Part shown: in pieces, positions 7,380 to 17,557 of the stretch | Numbering within the stretch: position 1 is the first letter of the stretch | Layout of the letters: every line of letters starts with the position of its first letter | NCBI GenBank assembly: GCA_011389515.1 | Contig: JAABUA010000018.1 | Coordinates: 1 to 49,979 of the forward strand | Source of the DNA: Desulfobacteraceae bacterium | GTDB lineage: Bacteria; Desulfobacterota; Desulfobacteria; Desulfobacterales; Desulfosalsimonadaceae | Direction of reading: 5' to 3' | Length of the DNA stretch: 49,979 nt | Notes under the pieces: model-generated | What the model saw: the letters and a program-made list of their open reading frames with translations, nothing else | What the model was told of the DNA's origin: nothing | The model's database searches: none | Position numbers and translations under genes: made by a program

Positions 7380-8327
7380 ATGCAATCCATTTCCGGGCTC
7401 ATAGCCCCGTATCGAACGGTTCGAAACCGCCTGCAGGGTTTTCCCGGTAAAAAAGTGCTGGTGCTTGAAGGCGGGGGAATGCGCGGCATATTCCTGGTCG
7501 GTGTGCTGCAGGCATTCGTGGACCGGGGATATTTCCCATGGCACTATATTATCGGCACTTCCGCGGGCGCACTTACGGGGACGGCATACGCAGCCCGGCA
7601 GATTTACCTTGCCCGGGATGCCTTTTTTTCAGATCTGCTCTCGGGACGTTTTATTCGCGTGACCAACATTTTCCGGCGGGAAAAACATATTCTCAACCTG
7701 GACTGGATGGTGGACAATTTTACCGCACAGGAAGGAGGTTTGAATCTCCGGCGGCTGCGCACCACCGCGTGCCCCGTGATCATTGTTGCCACCTGTTTCT
7801 ACCAGCACGCGCCGCTTCGGCCGCTGTACCTGGACAGCCGGTTCGATGACGTTCCTGTAGCGTTGAAGGCATCGGCTGCCATTCCGGTCTTGTACCGCAA
7901 TTTTGTACCGTATCAGGATGAAATGCTCATGGACGGCAGCGTATGCGATCCACTGCCTTACAAAAAGGCCCTGGGAATGGGATACAAAGAGCAGGACATA
8001 CTGGTGGTGACGACCCGTCCACGGGGTTACCGGAAAGATCGCGAATCTTTCTGGGTCCAGAAGCTTTATGAAGCCTATTACAAGGATGATCAATATGCGT
8101 TTCTGGTTTCCGCACTGAACGACCATTACAGCAGGTACAACCTTCTGCTCGACGAACTGGAGCAGGACCACCAGGGTATCGAAGTGATTTATCCTCCCGG
8201 GGATTTCAAGGTCAACCGGCTGACCCGCAGTGAGGATAAGATCCTGGAAGGCTTTGTGCAAGGGGTAATTGCCGCCCGAAACTACCTGTACCCACTCGGA
8301 GAACAGGAGACGCTGCAGACGGATTGA
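7380..8327 (+). CDS. patatin-like phospholipase (YjjU/RssA group)
   Basis: 315 aa from the ATG at 7380, preceded by GAGG; an earlier start at 7314 would add an unlikely extension through repeat sequence. It has the patatin oxyanion loop GGGMRG (about 31-36), the nucleophile elbow GTSAG (S61) and the dyad aspartate in MDGSVCDP (D185). These proteins are Ser-Asp dyad esterases or phospholipases. There is no signal peptide, so it is probably cytoplasmic or membrane-associated. The neighbouring lipocalin suggests a shared role in membrane lipid turnover (inference). The C-terminal third (YEAYYKDDQYAFL and beyond) fits the YjjU-type extension. Confidence 0.9.
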   Translation: MQSISGLIAPYRTVRNRLQGFPGKKVLVLEGGGMRGIFLVGVLQAFVDRGYFPWHYIIGTSAGALTGTAYAARQIYLARDAFFSDLLSGRFIRVTNIFRREKHILNLDWMVDNFTAQEGGLNLRRLRTTACPVIIVATCFYQHAPLRPLYLDSRFDDVPVALKASAAIPVLYRNFVPYQDEMLMDGSVCDPLPYKKALGMGYKEQDILVVTTRPRGYRKDRESFWVQKLYEAYYKDDQYAFLVSALNDHYSRYNLLLDELEQDHQGIEVIYPPGDFKVNRLTRSEDKILEGFVQGVIAARNYLYPLGEQETLQTD

Positions 8328-8504
8328 CATGCCCGGCATTCAATGAATCCTCCTTCGAAAAAACTTCCATAAAAAGATGTATTTGTACTATATTAATCCT
8401 GAGATGCAGGCCCGGATATCATAAAGAATACTGAGAGCCGATGTGCATTTCGTACAATACATACCCAAGTCCAGTCCTTTACGAAAAATAAAGAAAGGTT
8501 GCGT

Positions 8505-9656
8505 ATGAAAAAAGGCTTATCGCGCAGGGATTTTTTACTGTATATGGCCGCACTGTCATTGGCGGGGTGCACTGCAAGGGACATCGAGCAGGGACTCGGG
8601 ACCGCCGGCAGGGCAATCTCCGGGGATGTGGCCACAGCGGTCAGTAAATACATCCCGGTTACCGGGGTGCCGGAGATCGACCGGCTGGTGCGGCAGCAGG
8701 TGCAATCCCTGGTCAACGAGATCCGCAAGCGATGGAAAGACGAGAAGGTGGCCACCGAAACAGAGTATGTAAAATACACCAATCACTACGAAAGCCGGGC
8801 CATCGTCAACTTTGATCGCGGGGAAATCCGGGTGGAGACATTGCAGGAGAAGGACGCCCGGCAGGCGCTGAAATCAGCGGTTATTACGACCCTGCTGACC
8901 CCGGAGGACCCGAGCACCGTCAACCTGCTCAGCGACGAGGAGATCCAAATCGATGGCACCCCGTTTCTTTACCAGCTGGTAGTGGATCACGAGGGGCAGT
9001 ATATCCGGGACAGGATGCGGGCCGGCCGGTATGCCGATCATCTTTTGCAAACGGCCTACCAGTATGAATCGATAAACGGTAAAACCGTCCATTTTGTCAC
9101 TTTTGCCATGGTCAGGGAATACAAGGACAACCAGCAACTGAAATTTCTCGATTCCGTGCGGCAGAACTCCCGACGATTTGATCAGCCGCCCCCAGTGATT
9201 TACGCGATCATGGAGGCCGAAAGCAGCTTCAACCCGTATGCAATGAGCCATGTGCCGGCATACGGCCTGATGCAGATCGTGCCTGGTTCTGCGGGGCGCG
9301 ATGCCCACCAGCTCCTGTATGGCCGGGATGGCACCCCGACGCGGGATTACCTTTTCGTGCCGGAAAACAACATTCGCATGGGCGTGGCATACCTTCATAT
9401 ACTGGACACCCGCTATCTCAAGATGGTCGAAAATCCTTCCAGCAGGGAATTCTGCGTAATTGCGGCGTATAATACCGGAAGCGGCAACGTTCTGAAAGCC
9501 TTTGACAGAAACCGCAGCCAGGCGGTGGACAAGATCAACCGGATGTCGCCGTCCGGCGTTTACAACCATTTGGTCCGGAATCTGCCTTACCAGGAAACCC
9601 GGACCTATCTGCCAAAAGTCGTCGGCTTCAAGGACAAGTATAAAGGGGTGGCGTAA
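8505..9656 (+). CDS. mltC: membrane-bound lytic murein transglycosylase C
   Basis: 383 aa from the ATG at 8505 with AAAGG upstream. The N-terminus combines a twin-arginine-like motif (SRRDFLL) with a lipobox (SLAGC, C22), so it is probably an exported lipoprotein. Residues about 35-210 match the MltC N-terminal domain (DUF3393). The SLT domain follows, with catalytic Glu239 in MEAESSFNP and the GLMQIVP motif. It cleaves peptidoglycan glycan strands to 1,6-anhydromuropeptides. A Tat-type signal on a lytic transglycosylase lipoprotein is somewhat unusual. Confidence 0.93.
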   Translation: MKKGLSRRDFLLYMAALSLAGCTARDIEQGLGTAGRAISGDVATAVSKYIPVTGVPEIDRLVRQQVQSLVNEIRKRWKDEKVATETEYVKYTNHYESRAIVNFDRGEIRVETLQEKDARQALKSAVITTLLTPEDPSTVNLLSDEEIQIDGTPFLYQLVVDHEGQYIRDRMRAGRYADHLLQTAYQYESINGKTVHFVTFAMVREYKDNQQLKFLDSVRQNSRRFDQPPPVIYAIMEAESSFNPYAMSHVPAYGLMQIVPGSAGRDAHQLLYGRDGTPTRDYLFVPENNIRMGVAYLHILDTRYLKMVENPSSREFCVIAAYNTGSGNVLKAFDRNRSQAVDKINRMSPSGVYNHLVRNLPYQETRTYLPKVVGFKDKYKGVA

Positions 9657-9718
9657 TTATCAAAAAAACGGACAATGACCGGAATGAAGGACAATCAAAC
9701 TCTAAACCGGAGTGATTT

Positions 9719-10678
9719 GTGAAAAACAGAGTATGCATCATTTTTGCCTGTCTTGTGATGACCGGCGGCATTTTTACTTTTTCGGCAAGCGCTTCGTCTG
9801 AACAGGATTTATTCAACAGCGGCATGAAATTTCTTGCCGCAAACCAGCTTGAAGAGGCGATTGCGTCATTTTCCCGGCTGATATCGATTTCCCCAGACAA
9901 TGCAAGGGCGTATATGAATCGCGGGGAAGCCTACATAAAAAGCAATCAGTATGATATGGCAATTGCAGATTTTGAAAAAGCATTGCAGCTCCGCCCCGGT
10001 CTTAAAGGGATTTACAGCAACCTTGGCGTGGCATGGTATTATGAGGAAAAATATGAAAGAGCCATTGAAAATTACAATATGGAAATCCAACAGTTCCCGG
10101 ACAGCCACATCGCCTTTTTCAACAGAGGGCTGTGCCACCTGGAGATTGAAGACTATGCGAGCGCCCTTGAAGATATGCAAAAAGCCCTTGAATTAAAACC
10201 GGATTTGTACTGGGCAGTCTGCTACAAAGGGGATATTCTTGCCATTATCGATGAGACAGATCAGGCAAAGAGCGCCTATGAAACCGCTCTTGCGCTGGCG
10301 CCGGAACAGGACTACGCCAGGGAGCAGCTGGCCGCTTTGCAGGAAACGGCCGCTGTGGTTGCTGCCTCCGCCCCTGTTGATGAACCCGACCCTGTTGCTG
10401 AAACTGATGCGCCCGAACTTGATGTCGTTGCGGAAAAAGGGAGATACCACATCCAGACCGGCGCATTTCTGCAGCGCAGAAATGCGGAGCGACAATATCG
10501 TTCGCTGACGGAGAATCAGTTCGACGCGGCGATTGTTTCAAAAGAAATGAAGAACGGAAAAACCTTTCATATTGTCCAGGTGGGTCAATTTGAAACCATA
10601 ACGGAGGCCCGGAACACACTGAGCGCCCTCAAGGAAAAAACCGGGATTGTTGCATTTATTCAGAATACCCCGCCCTGA
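9719..10678 (+). CDS. periplasmic TPR and SPOR domain protein
   Basis: 319 aa with a GTG start at 9719 preceded by GGAG. A signal peptide covers about residues 1-26 (cleavage after ASA). Four to five TPR repeats run from about 28 to 205 (motifs such as ARAYMNRGEAYIKSNQYDMA). A Pro/Val/Asp-rich linker follows, then a SPOR domain at about 240-315 (YHIQTGAFLQRRNAE, HIVQVGQF). SPOR domains bind peptidoglycan stripped of stem peptides at division sites. Standing 60 bp after mltC, it may guide or assemble cell-wall enzymes there (inference). Confidence 0.88.
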   Translation: MKNRVCIIFACLVMTGGIFTFSASASSEQDLFNSGMKFLAANQLEEAIASFSRLISISPDNARAYMNRGEAYIKSNQYDMAIADFEKALQLRPGLKGIYSNLGVAWYYEEKYERAIENYNMEIQQFPDSHIAFFNRGLCHLEIEDYASALEDMQKALELKPDLYWAVCYKGDILAIIDETDQAKSAYETALALAPEQDYAREQLAALQETAAVVAASAPVDEPDPVAETDAPELDVVAEKGRYHIQTGAFLQRRNAERQYRSLTENQFDAAIVSKEMKNGKTFHIVQVGQFETITEARNTLSALKEKTGIVAFIQNTPP

Positions 10679-10839
10679 TAAACACCCCCTTATATTTCTG
10701 TATAATCTTTTTTGTTTAAAAACGGATTTTCTGTTATAGAGACGCCATCCCCTGCTTTTCTGCATGGAAATATCATAAATATCAAAAAATAATAAGCAGG
10801 CAGCGGAAAGATCCCGCCGCCCTGCAAGGATATGTGTAC

Positions 10840-12441
10840 ATGGAAAAAGCCATACGCAGCGCCGCCAATAATGATGAAATAAAACGGCGCCGCACCTTCG
10901 GAATCATAAGCCACCCGGATGCGGGAAAAACAACGCTTACGGAAAAACTGCTGCTGTTCGGCGGCGCCATCCAGATGGCCGGATCGGTCAAGGCCCGCAA
11001 GGCCAGCCGCCACGCCACCTCCGACTGGATGGCCATCGAGCAGGAACGCGGCATTTCAATCACCAGCGCGGTAATGAAAATCAGCTATAACGGCTATGAG
11101 ATCAACCTGCTGGATACGCCCGGCCACGAGGATTTTTCCGAAGACACCTACCGGGTACTCACGGCCGTGGACAGCGCCGTCATGGTGATTGACAGCGTCA
11201 AGGGGGTCGAGACCCAGACCCGCAAGCTCATGGAGGTCTGCCGCATGCGCAACACCCCCATCCTGACATTCATAAACAAACTCGACCGGGAAGGAATGTT
11301 CCCGCTGGACATCATGGCCGACATCGAAGAAAAGCTGCAGATCGAGTGCGCCCCCCTTACCTGGCCCATCGGGATGGGCAAGCGGTTCCGGGGCACCTAC
11401 AACCTGTACCGCAGGGAACTGACCCTTTTCCGGCCCGGAGAGGATCACCGCCCCGAAGATGCGATAACCATTTCCGACCTGAATGATCCGCTTTTAGAGG
11501 ACATGATCGGCTCCCAGGCAGACGATCTGCGAGAAGACATCGCGCTGCTGGAAGGAGCGGCCAACCCCTTTGAAATGGAAGAATTTCTCAAGGGCAGCCA
11601 GACCCCTGTTTTTTTCGGCAGCGCCATCAACAACTTCGGCGTCGGTGAGCTGCTTGATACTTTTGTGGAAATTGCACCCGCCCCGCTGCCGAGGGAAACC
11701 GCCACCCGGATGGTATGGCCGGAAGAAGAAGAATTTTCCGGTTTTGTTTTTAAGATACAGGCCAACATGGATCCTGCGCACCGGGACCGGATCGCGTTTC
11801 TTCGCGTCTGTTCCGGCCGCTTCCAGCGGGGGATGCGGGTCCGCCACCACCGGCGGGGCAAGGATATCCAGATCGGAAACCCGATTATTTTCATGGCCCG
11901 GGACCGAAGCTTCGTGGAGGAGGCATGGCCCGGCGACATTATCGGGATTCACAACCATGGAACGATCAAGATCGGCGACACCCTTTCGGAAAAGGAGCCG
12001 CTGACTTTCACCGGAATTCCGAATTTTGCCCCCGAGCATTTCCGGCGGGTGCGCCTGAAATCGCCGCTCAAGTCCAAGCAGCTTAACAAAGGGCTGATGC
12101 AACTGGTTGAAGAAGGGGCGGTGCAGTTGTTTCGCCCCCTTATGGGAAACGATTTTATCCTTGGCGCAGTGGGGGTGCTGCAGTTCGACGTTACCATGGC
12201 CCGGCTCAAATCCGAGTATGGTGTTGATGCGGTTTATGAACCCGTGGAATACGCCGCTGCCCGGTGGGTGAGCTGCGAGGACAAAAAGCGCATGGCCGCC
12301 TTTGAAAAGGCCCTCCACCGAGACCTTGCCATCGATGCAGAAGGGAACCTGGCATACCTGGCATACAGCGAATGGCGGCTCACCTTTGTCATGGAGCAGT
12401 GGAAAGAGATCACCTTTAGGAAAACCCGGGAGCTTCAATGA
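10840..12441 (+). CDS. prfC: peptide chain release factor 3
   Basis: 533 aa, the usual length for RF3. The ATG at 10840 has AAGGA nine bases upstream; a GTG at 10834 is too close to it. GTPase motifs are complete: G1 HPDAGKTT, switch region with GISITSAV, G3 DTPGHEDF and G4 NKLD. The rest follows the RF3 domain II-III pattern ([28 protein letters not shown]). RF3 uses GTP to release RF1/RF2 from the ribosome after termination. It is preceded by a 161-bp gap with no clear signal and is convergent with the polyferredoxin gene. Confidence 0.97.
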   Translation: MEKAIRSAANNDEIKRRRTFGIISHPDAGKTTLTEKLLLFGGAIQMAGSVKARKASRHATSDWMAIEQERGISITSAVMKISYNGYEINLLDTPGHEDFSEDTYRVLTAVDSAVMVIDSVKGVETQTRKLMEVCRMRNTPILTFINKLDREGMFPLDIMADIEEKLQIECAPLTWPIGMGKRFRGTYNLYRRELTLFRPGEDHRPEDAITISDLNDPLLEDMIGSQADDLREDIALLEGAANPFEMEEFLKGSQTPVFFGSAINNFGVGELLDTFVEIAPAPLPRETATRMVWPEEEEFSGFVFKIQANMDPAHRDRIAFLRVCSGRFQRGMRVRHHRRGKDIQIGNPIIFMARDRSFVEEAWPGDIIGIHNHGTIKIGDTLSEKEPLTFTGIPNFAPEHFRRVRLKSPLKSKQLNKGLMQLVEEGAVQLFRPLMGNDFILGAVGVLQFDVTMARLKSEYGVDAVYEPVEYAAARWVSCEDKKRMAAFEKALHRDLAIDAEGNLAYLAYSEWRLTFVMEQWKEITFRKTRELQ

Positions 12442-12608
12442 CCGGCAATACGCGATCAGACCGCTGACAAGACTTCCCGCAAACATTACATGGGGCCTTA
12501 GGCACATCGCCCGGGTGGATGGTACAGTATCCCTCTTCTGGTCCGACATTTTTCGTTTCTATGGATCGTTCTCCATGCTTGGAATAGCGTTACGGGCATT
12601 CACCACTT

Positions 12609-13379
12609 TTATCCCGTCGAAGCGGCCGAGGGCTTCTCAGAAGATGTCTTCGCCTTTTTTGCAAAATGACCCGGGGCAACCGGTCCGAACTGGATCGCAT
12701 TTGCAGGGCACGCACCAGCACAGCTCATGCACCGCATGCAGTCGGCGGACAGGGTTTCCGGTTTATGGTTTTCTTTTACCCGGCTGATGGCCGGCTCCAA
12801 TATCCCGCCGAGGGAGCAGGCGGTAGTGCACGTGCCGCAGCTTCTGCAATTTAAATTGATCGTCATCTGGTATGCCGCCCTGCGCCCCAGCAATGAGCCC
12901 AGTATGCCCCATGGGCAGACGTGCGCGCAAAATCCCCTGGGATAATAGATCGCCCCCAGGATGGTTCCCAGGGTCATCTGCACCGCCATCATACCGATGG
13001 GAATGGTCCATACCCACGGTGCATCGGTGATGAAAACCCGGAGATAGATGAAAATCCCCAAAAAAACGACGGTAAAGCTATAGCCGAACCATCTGCTCAC
13101 AAGGAAACCGGGCATTTTCCGGTGCAGGGAAAACCGTTTTACCACGTGATCCATCCAGGCGCCGTTCGGGCATATCCACCCGCAAAAAACCCTCCCGGCA
13201 AATACAGCGGCCGCAAGCGCGCCGATGACGTAGAGGATATTGAAATAATATATGCCCATTCCGAGCAGCATGGCCGCCAAAAGTATCCCGAAAAGCTGGG
13301 TGGTGTTTCTGATGTTCTGGTACATGGATTTGGCCTGGGTACAGCTCAATCCCTTTTTCATGTCTGTTGAAACGGTCAT
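12609..13379 (-). CDS. membrane polyferredoxin (NapH-like 4Fe-4S protein)
   Basis: 256 aa from the ATG at 13379, with AAGGA five bases upstream and 16 bp after the regulator stop. About four membrane helices occupy 28-62, 98-116 and 122-146. Two CX3CP motifs at the membrane face (CGWICPNG near 66-73, CAHVCPWG near 151-158) are typical of NapH/NosR/RnfB-like proteins. Two 4Fe-4S sites follow (CRSCGTCTTAC from 178, CMRCMSCAGACP from 214). It should carry electrons between the quinone pool or membrane and a partner. Lying behind an ArsR-rhodanese regulator, it may serve sulfur or metalloid redox chemistry (inference). Confidence 0.88.
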   Translation of the reverse strand: MTVSTDMKKGLSCTQAKSMYQNIRNTTQLFGILLAAMLLGMGIYYFNILYVIGALAAAVFAGRVFCGWICPNGAWMDHVVKRFSLHRKMPGFLVSRWFGYSFTVVFLGIFIYLRVFITDAPWVWTIPIGMMAVQMTLGTILGAIYYPRGFCAHVCPWGILGSLLGRRAAYQMTINLNCRSCGTCTTACSLGGILEPAISRVKENHKPETLSADCMRCMSCAGACPANAIQFGPVAPGHFAKKAKTSSEKPSAASTG

Positions 13380-13395
13380 TTTTTCCTTCCCTGCG

Positions 13396-14085
13396 CTATT
13401 GATGTGTTTCCAACGGTTGGTCGCCGGATAATACGGGCATTCCACACGCCCGCCATTCATTGACACCCTCTTTCATGCGCCTTGCCTGAAACCCCATTGA
13501 ACATAGGAGATTGACGGCTTCCGTCGCCAGGAGGCAATACGGTCCCCGGCAGTAGGCAACCACGTCCCTGCCCTTGGGCAGCGTTTCTAAATGCCGCTCG
13601 ATTTCGTCAACCGGGACGGACAATGCGCCCGGTATATGGCCTGCCTGGTATTCTTCGTGGGGGCGGACATCGATAATCGTCACCTCGTTATTTCGCGCCC
13701 GCTTCATCAGCCCTTCCCGATCAACAGGCTCCATGTCTTTTCCTGTTCCGGAAAACTGCCGGACAATCTTCTCGAACTCTGCCAAGCGGGCCTCGGCCAG
13801 CTTGCACATGGACATGAAAAATTCGCATACGCACCGGTCTGCGATATGATACGTCACATAAAGGCCCTTTTTTTCCGAGGCAACAAGTCCGGCACTGCGA
13901 AGAACCTGCAAATGGCGTGAAACGTTTGCCACACCCAAATCCGCCGCCTTTGCCAGACATTCCACGGTTCGCGCTCCGTTGCGCAAAAGATCGAGGATCT
14001 CAAGGCGGGTTGGACTCGACATCGCCTTTCCAATCCTGGCCAGCTGCTCATATGCGAAACGCTTCATTTCTTTTCTGTCATCCAT
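13396..14085 (-). CDS. ArsR-family regulator fused to a rhodanese domain
   Basis: 229 aa from the ATG at 14085; a GTG at 14100 is an alternative. Residues about 12-95 form the ArsR winged helix (SSPTRLEILDLLRNGARTVECLAKA, given in parts: recognition helix NVSRHLQVLRSAGLV). Residues about 120-220 form a rhodanese domain with the active-site loop YCRGPYC (C179). Extra cysteines at 43, 85, 87 and 94 sit in the DNA-binding half. Such fusions plausibly sense persulfide or sulfane sulfur, with the rhodanese cysteine passing sulfur to the regulator (inference). It heads a two-gene operon with the polyferredoxin and probably controls it through the palindrome at 14103-14122. Confidence 0.9.
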   Translation of the reverse strand: MDDRKEMKRFAYEQLARIGKAMSSPTRLEILDLLRNGARTVECLAKAADLGVANVSRHLQVLRSAGLVASEKKGLYVTYHIADRCVCEFFMSMCKLAEARLAEFEKIVRQFSGTGKDMEPVDREGLMKRARNNEVTIIDVRPHEEYQAGHIPGALSVPVDEIERHLETLPKGRDVVAYCRGPYCLLATEAVNLLCSMGFQARRMKEGVNEWRACGMPVLSGDQPLETHQ

Positions 14086-14102
14086 ATTTTTTCCAGCCAC
14101 AG

Positions 14103-14122
14103 AATCAATTATTCAATTGATT
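14103..14122. promoter_or_regulatory. probable ArsR-type operator
   Basis: AATCAATT-ATTC-AATTGATT is a perfect 8-bp inverted repeat, centred about 27 bp before the regulator start codon. Its AT-rich, ATTCAA-containing form is typical of ArsR/SmtB operators. Autoregulation is inferred from position and symmetry only. Confidence 0.6.
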
Positions 14123-14189
14123 AGTAAAATAATATCGACAAAAAGGCCTGTCAAGCAATTTTTATTTCGCCGGCTATTTTTATTTGCTT

Positions 14190-15641
14190 TTATTTGCGCC
14201 AGAATTCCGGGACGAGGAAAATAATCACGGTATAAATTTCCAGCCGTCCCAGAAGCATGCACCAGGAAAGCAGCCATTTCCCCATGTAGGGAATATCCGC
14301 ATAGTTTTCCACCGGGCCTACGGCGCCCAGGCCAGGGCCGATGTTCCCTATGGCAGCGGCAACAGCAGACATGGAAGTGACAAAATCAACGCCCATGCCC
14401 GCGAGAAGAATCGTGCTCAAGGTGAAGATCACCATATAAAGACCTAAAAACCCCAGGATGGACCCCATGATGTCGTCGGATACGGTTTTGCCGCCGATTT
14501 TGACGTGGAATACGCCATGGGGATGCAGCAGGCGGAAAATTTCCTTGTAGCAGTATTTGAGCGTGCACATGACGCGCATCATTTTCATGCCGCCGGCGGT
14601 GGACCCCGCAGATGCCCCGGCAAACATGCATAGGAAAAGGATTATTTTGGACATGGACGGCCACTGGTTGTAATCCGCCGTTACATAGCCCGTGGTGGTA
14701 ATAATGGACACGACCTGGAATGTTCCGTAACGCACCGTATCCCCGATCGTGTGATATACCGTGCCATAAATATCGAAAAAGACCACCGCGCATAAAACAA
14801 GCACTGCCGCCAGGAAAAACCGGCTTTCCGGATTTTTGAGGTACACGAGGGGCTTTCCCATAAGCATTTGGTAGTGCAGGGAGAAATTGAGCCCCGCAAT
14901 GATCATGAACAAAATGATGACCCCGTCAATATAGGCACTGTCAAAATAGGCCGCGGACAGATTTTTGGTGGAAAAGCCGCCGGTGGGCATGGCGGTCAGT
15001 GCATGGCAGATCGCATCAAAGAAGCCCATGCCGCCCAACATCAACAGCACCGCCATCAAAAGCGTGAAGGCCAGGTATACTTTCCAGAGGATTTTGGCGG
15101 TGTCCCTGATCCGGGGCTTCAGCCGATCGGGCATGGGACTTGGCACCTCGGTCTTGTAAAGCTGGTATCCACCGACACCCAGAAGCGGCAGTATGGCGAT
15201 GGACAAAACAATGATCCCCATACCGCCGAGCCATTGGATAAAGGAACGCCAGAACAGAAGACCCCGGGGGACCGCTTCGATGTTGGTCATCACCGACGCT
15301 CCGGTGGTGGTAAAACCGGACATGGACTCGAAAAACGCATCTGCAAAGGTTTCAAACACCCCTGCAAGGTAAAAGGGAAAGGCCGAGAAAAGGGCTACTG
15401 CCGTCCAACCCAGCGCCACAATGGCCATTGCCTCGCGCTGGCCGATGTAGTCGCTTTTTTCGACGTTTTTGGTCAAAAAAAAGCCGGCTGCGCCGACAGA
15501 AAGCGTCAAGGCCATGGATATCAGAAAGGCATTGGCATCCCCGTCTTTATAAAAAAAGGCAAAAGCAAGGGGAAAAACAAAGGTCAGCCCGAGAAAAAAG
15601 GTGACGATGCCCACGTACCGGGCGACAAACAGCCAGCGCAT
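14190..15641 (-). CDS. trkH: Trk potassium uptake channel subunit TrkH
   Basis: 483 aa integral membrane protein. The four pore-loop signatures of the TrkH/KtrB family are visible: MSGFTTTGAS, TAMPTGGFSTKN, IITTTGYVTADYN and AAIGNIGPG. It forms the K+ pathway in the inner membrane, gated by the RCK protein TrkA. Its ATG directly abuts the trkA stop codon (15642), so the two are translated together. The gene order lepB, small anchored protein, trkA, trkH on one strand suggests a four-gene transcript. Confidence 0.96.
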   Translation of the reverse strand: MRWLFVARYVGIVTFFLGLTFVFPLAFAFFYKDGDANAFLISMALTLSVGAAGFFLTKNVEKSDYIGQREAMAIVALGWTAVALFSAFPFYLAGVFETFADAFFESMSGFTTTGASVMTNIEAVPRGLLFWRSFIQWLGGMGIIVLSIAILPLLGVGGYQLYKTEVPSPMPDRLKPRIRDTAKILWKVYLAFTLLMAVLLMLGGMGFFDAICHALTAMPTGGFSTKNLSAAYFDSAYIDGVIILFMIIAGLNFSLHYQMLMGKPLVYLKNPESRFFLAAVLVLCAVVFFDIYGTVYHTIGDTVRYGTFQVVSIITTTGYVTADYNQWPSMSKIILFLCMFAGASAGSTAGGMKMMRVMCTLKYCYKEIFRLLHPHGVFHVKIGGKTVSDDIMGSILGFLGLYMVIFTLSTILLAGMGVDFVTSMSAVAAAIGNIGPGLGAVGPVENYADIPYMGKWLLSWCMLLGRLEIYTVIIFLVPEFWRK

Positions 15642-17003
15642 TTATAAGAACTCCAACTTGACGGTCAAAATCTTTTCGATTTTTTCCACCACCTGGCGGC
15701 GGGCAAAAATAATCACCCGGTCTCCCACTTCGATGACAGACTCGCCCGAAGGGATGATGACCTCATCGTTCCGGATAATGCCGATCACCAGCGAGCCCTT
15801 GGGGAAAAAATTCTTCCGGAGCGGCTTGCCCACGATATCTGAGGTTTCAAGGGCCTCTGCTTCGATGATCTCTCCCTGCTCACCGGAAAGGGAGCGGACG
15901 GAGAGCACCTTGCCCTTTCGTATGTGCTGCAGAATCGTGTTGATGGCAGACATGCGGGGACTGACCACCTGCTCGATCCCGATGACCGGCATCAAGGGAA
16001 AATAACTGAATTTGTCAAGGCGGGTAATGGCTTTTTGCACGCCCATCTTGCGAACCATCAGAGACACAAGGATATTGGTTTCCTCGTCGTTGGTGGCCGT
16101 TATGACCGCATCCATCTCCCGGACGTTCTCCTCGATAAGCAGGCGCTGGTCCGACCCGTCGCCGCATATAACAACCGCCTTGCCAAGCTGGTCAGCCAGC
16201 TCGCTGCACCGGGATGCCCGGCGCTCGATGATTTTGGTGTATATGGGGCGATCTTCAAACACGGTGGCCAGGCGTGTGCCGATGCGGCCGCCGCCGATAA
16301 TCATCACATTTTTGACGGGTTTTGCGTTGCTCTTAAACATGGCGAGAATGGGAGAAAATTTTTTCTCCTCGCCGACAAAATAGATCAGGTCGCCGAAATG
16401 CAGTTTATGGGACCCTTCCGGTATGATGAGTTCCTGATCCCTTATAATTGCCGCAACCAGGAAATGACTCCCGATTTTTGCGGGCAGGTCCATCAGCCGG
16501 ATGCCGATCAACGGGTTTCTGTCGTGCAGGTAAAAACCGGCAAATTTCAGGAGGCCGCCGGCAAACTCGCTCACATCCGCGGCGCCAGGCACGCTTAACA
16601 GCTGCTCGATGCTTCCCACAACCTCTATTTCCGGGTTGATCACCGAATCAATGTGCGGCGACTGGTTGCGGAACTCCTCGTGATATCTGTCATAATCGCC
16701 TTCGCGTATTCGGGCGAGTTTTCTCGTGGAAGGGGAAAGAATATCCGCCATGAGACAGGCAACCAGGTTGGTATCATCACTGTCCGTGACCGCAAGCAGG
16801 AGATCCGCATTCTTTACCCCCGCAGCCCGGAGGATCTCCGGGCTGCTCCCCGATCCGCAGATGGCTTCCACGTCGATGTTGTCCGTAATCCGTTTCACGG
16901 AGTCCGGGTTTTTGTCAATAACCACCACTTCCTTGTTCTCTGCGGCCAGTCGCCCGGCAATGTGGTAGCCGACCTCCCCTGCGCCTACGATAATGATTTT
17001 CAA
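15642..17003 (-). CDS. trkA: Trk potassium uptake regulatory subunit TrkA
   Basis: 453 aa with a TTG start at 17003, chosen because family members begin at KIIIxGAGxVG and GGGAAG lies 9 bases upstream; another TTG at 17039 is possible. Two RCK-N Rossmann domains are seen (IIIVGAGEVG at the start, MIIGGGRIG near 230), each followed by an RCK-C domain (EVVGSIEQL and the final SVIEVGDRVIIFA). It binds NAD(H)/ATP and gates TrkH from the cytoplasmic side. It sits between the small anchored protein and trkH. Confidence 0.94.
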   Translation of the reverse strand: MKIIIVGAGEVGYHIAGRLAAENKEVVVIDKNPDSVKRITDNIDVEAICGSGSSPEILRAAGVKNADLLLAVTDSDDTNLVACLMADILSPSTRKLARIREGDYDRYHEEFRNQSPHIDSVINPEIEVVGSIEQLLSVPGAADVSEFAGGLLKFAGFYLHDRNPLIGIRLMDLPAKIGSHFLVAAIIRDQELIIPEGSHKLHFGDLIYFVGEEKKFSPILAMFKSNAKPVKNVMIIGGGRIGTRLATVFEDRPIYTKIIERRASRCSELADQLGKAVVICGDGSDQRLLIEENVREMDAVITATNDEETNILVSLMVRKMGVQKAITRLDKFSYFPLMPVIGIEQVVSPRMSAINTILQHIRKGKVLSVRSLSGEQGEIIEAEALETSDIVGKPLRKNFFPKGSLVIGIIRNDEVIIPSGESVIEVGDRVIIFARRQVVEKIEKILTVKLEFL

Positions 17004-17056
17004 TTGGACTGTCTTCCCGCAATTGAGATGTTTTTGCAAGGCCCTTTCCAGAAACC

Positions 17057-17557
17057 TTATCTTTCAAGGACGGCCACCGCTTCAATCTGGTTGAAAAACC
17101 AGTTGTTTTCAATTTTCACAAGCAAGGTGACGATTTCGTGGGTTTCCCGGACAAATTCATTCGGAATCATTACCGCTTCCACAACCGCCGTAAATGCGAC
17201 CCGGGCGACCCTCTCCTCCGGGAATCGGATGTCAAGATCATGAAATGTCAGTAAAATCTCCGAATACCGGGAACGGGCCCCCATGACCTGGGCTGAAATA
17301 TCCTTTTTGGCATATGTTCTGGAAATGTTGCGGGCAGGTATCTCGATCCGGCAGGTTTCGGCAAACATCTCGCTGATTCTGCCGGCGTTGATCGCGGCGG
17401 TGAATTCATGTTCATCTGCGTCCTTGGATGACAGCTCCGCAATGGTCTTGAACCGTTTTTTGATTTTCGCCTCATCGCTTTGGAAAAACCAGTAAAACGC
17501 GGCAACGCCTGCAACAACGACAACCGCCGCAATGATGATATTCCGCACATTTACCAT
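17057..17557 (-). CDS. membrane-anchored protein of unknown function
   Basis: 166 aa. One N-terminal helix (about 6-26, rich in Val and Ala) anchors a soluble domain of about 135 residues. The alternating helix and strand pattern, with an early segment about residual degradation of an index (KRFKTIAELSS) and late strands (RVAFTAVVEAVM, IVTLLVKIENNWFFNQIEAV), resembles NTF2-like folds, but I do not recognise the family. The start overlaps the lepB stop by 7 bp, indicating translational coupling. No function is assigned. Confidence 0.7.
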   Translation of the reverse strand: MVNVRNIIIAAVVVVAGVAAFYWFFQSDEAKIKKRFKTIAELSSKDADEHEFTAAINAGRISEMFAETCRIEIPARNISRTYAKKDISAQVMGARSRYSEILLTFHDLDIRFPEERVARVAFTAVVEAVMIPNEFVRETHEIVTLLVKIENNWFFNQIEAVAVLER

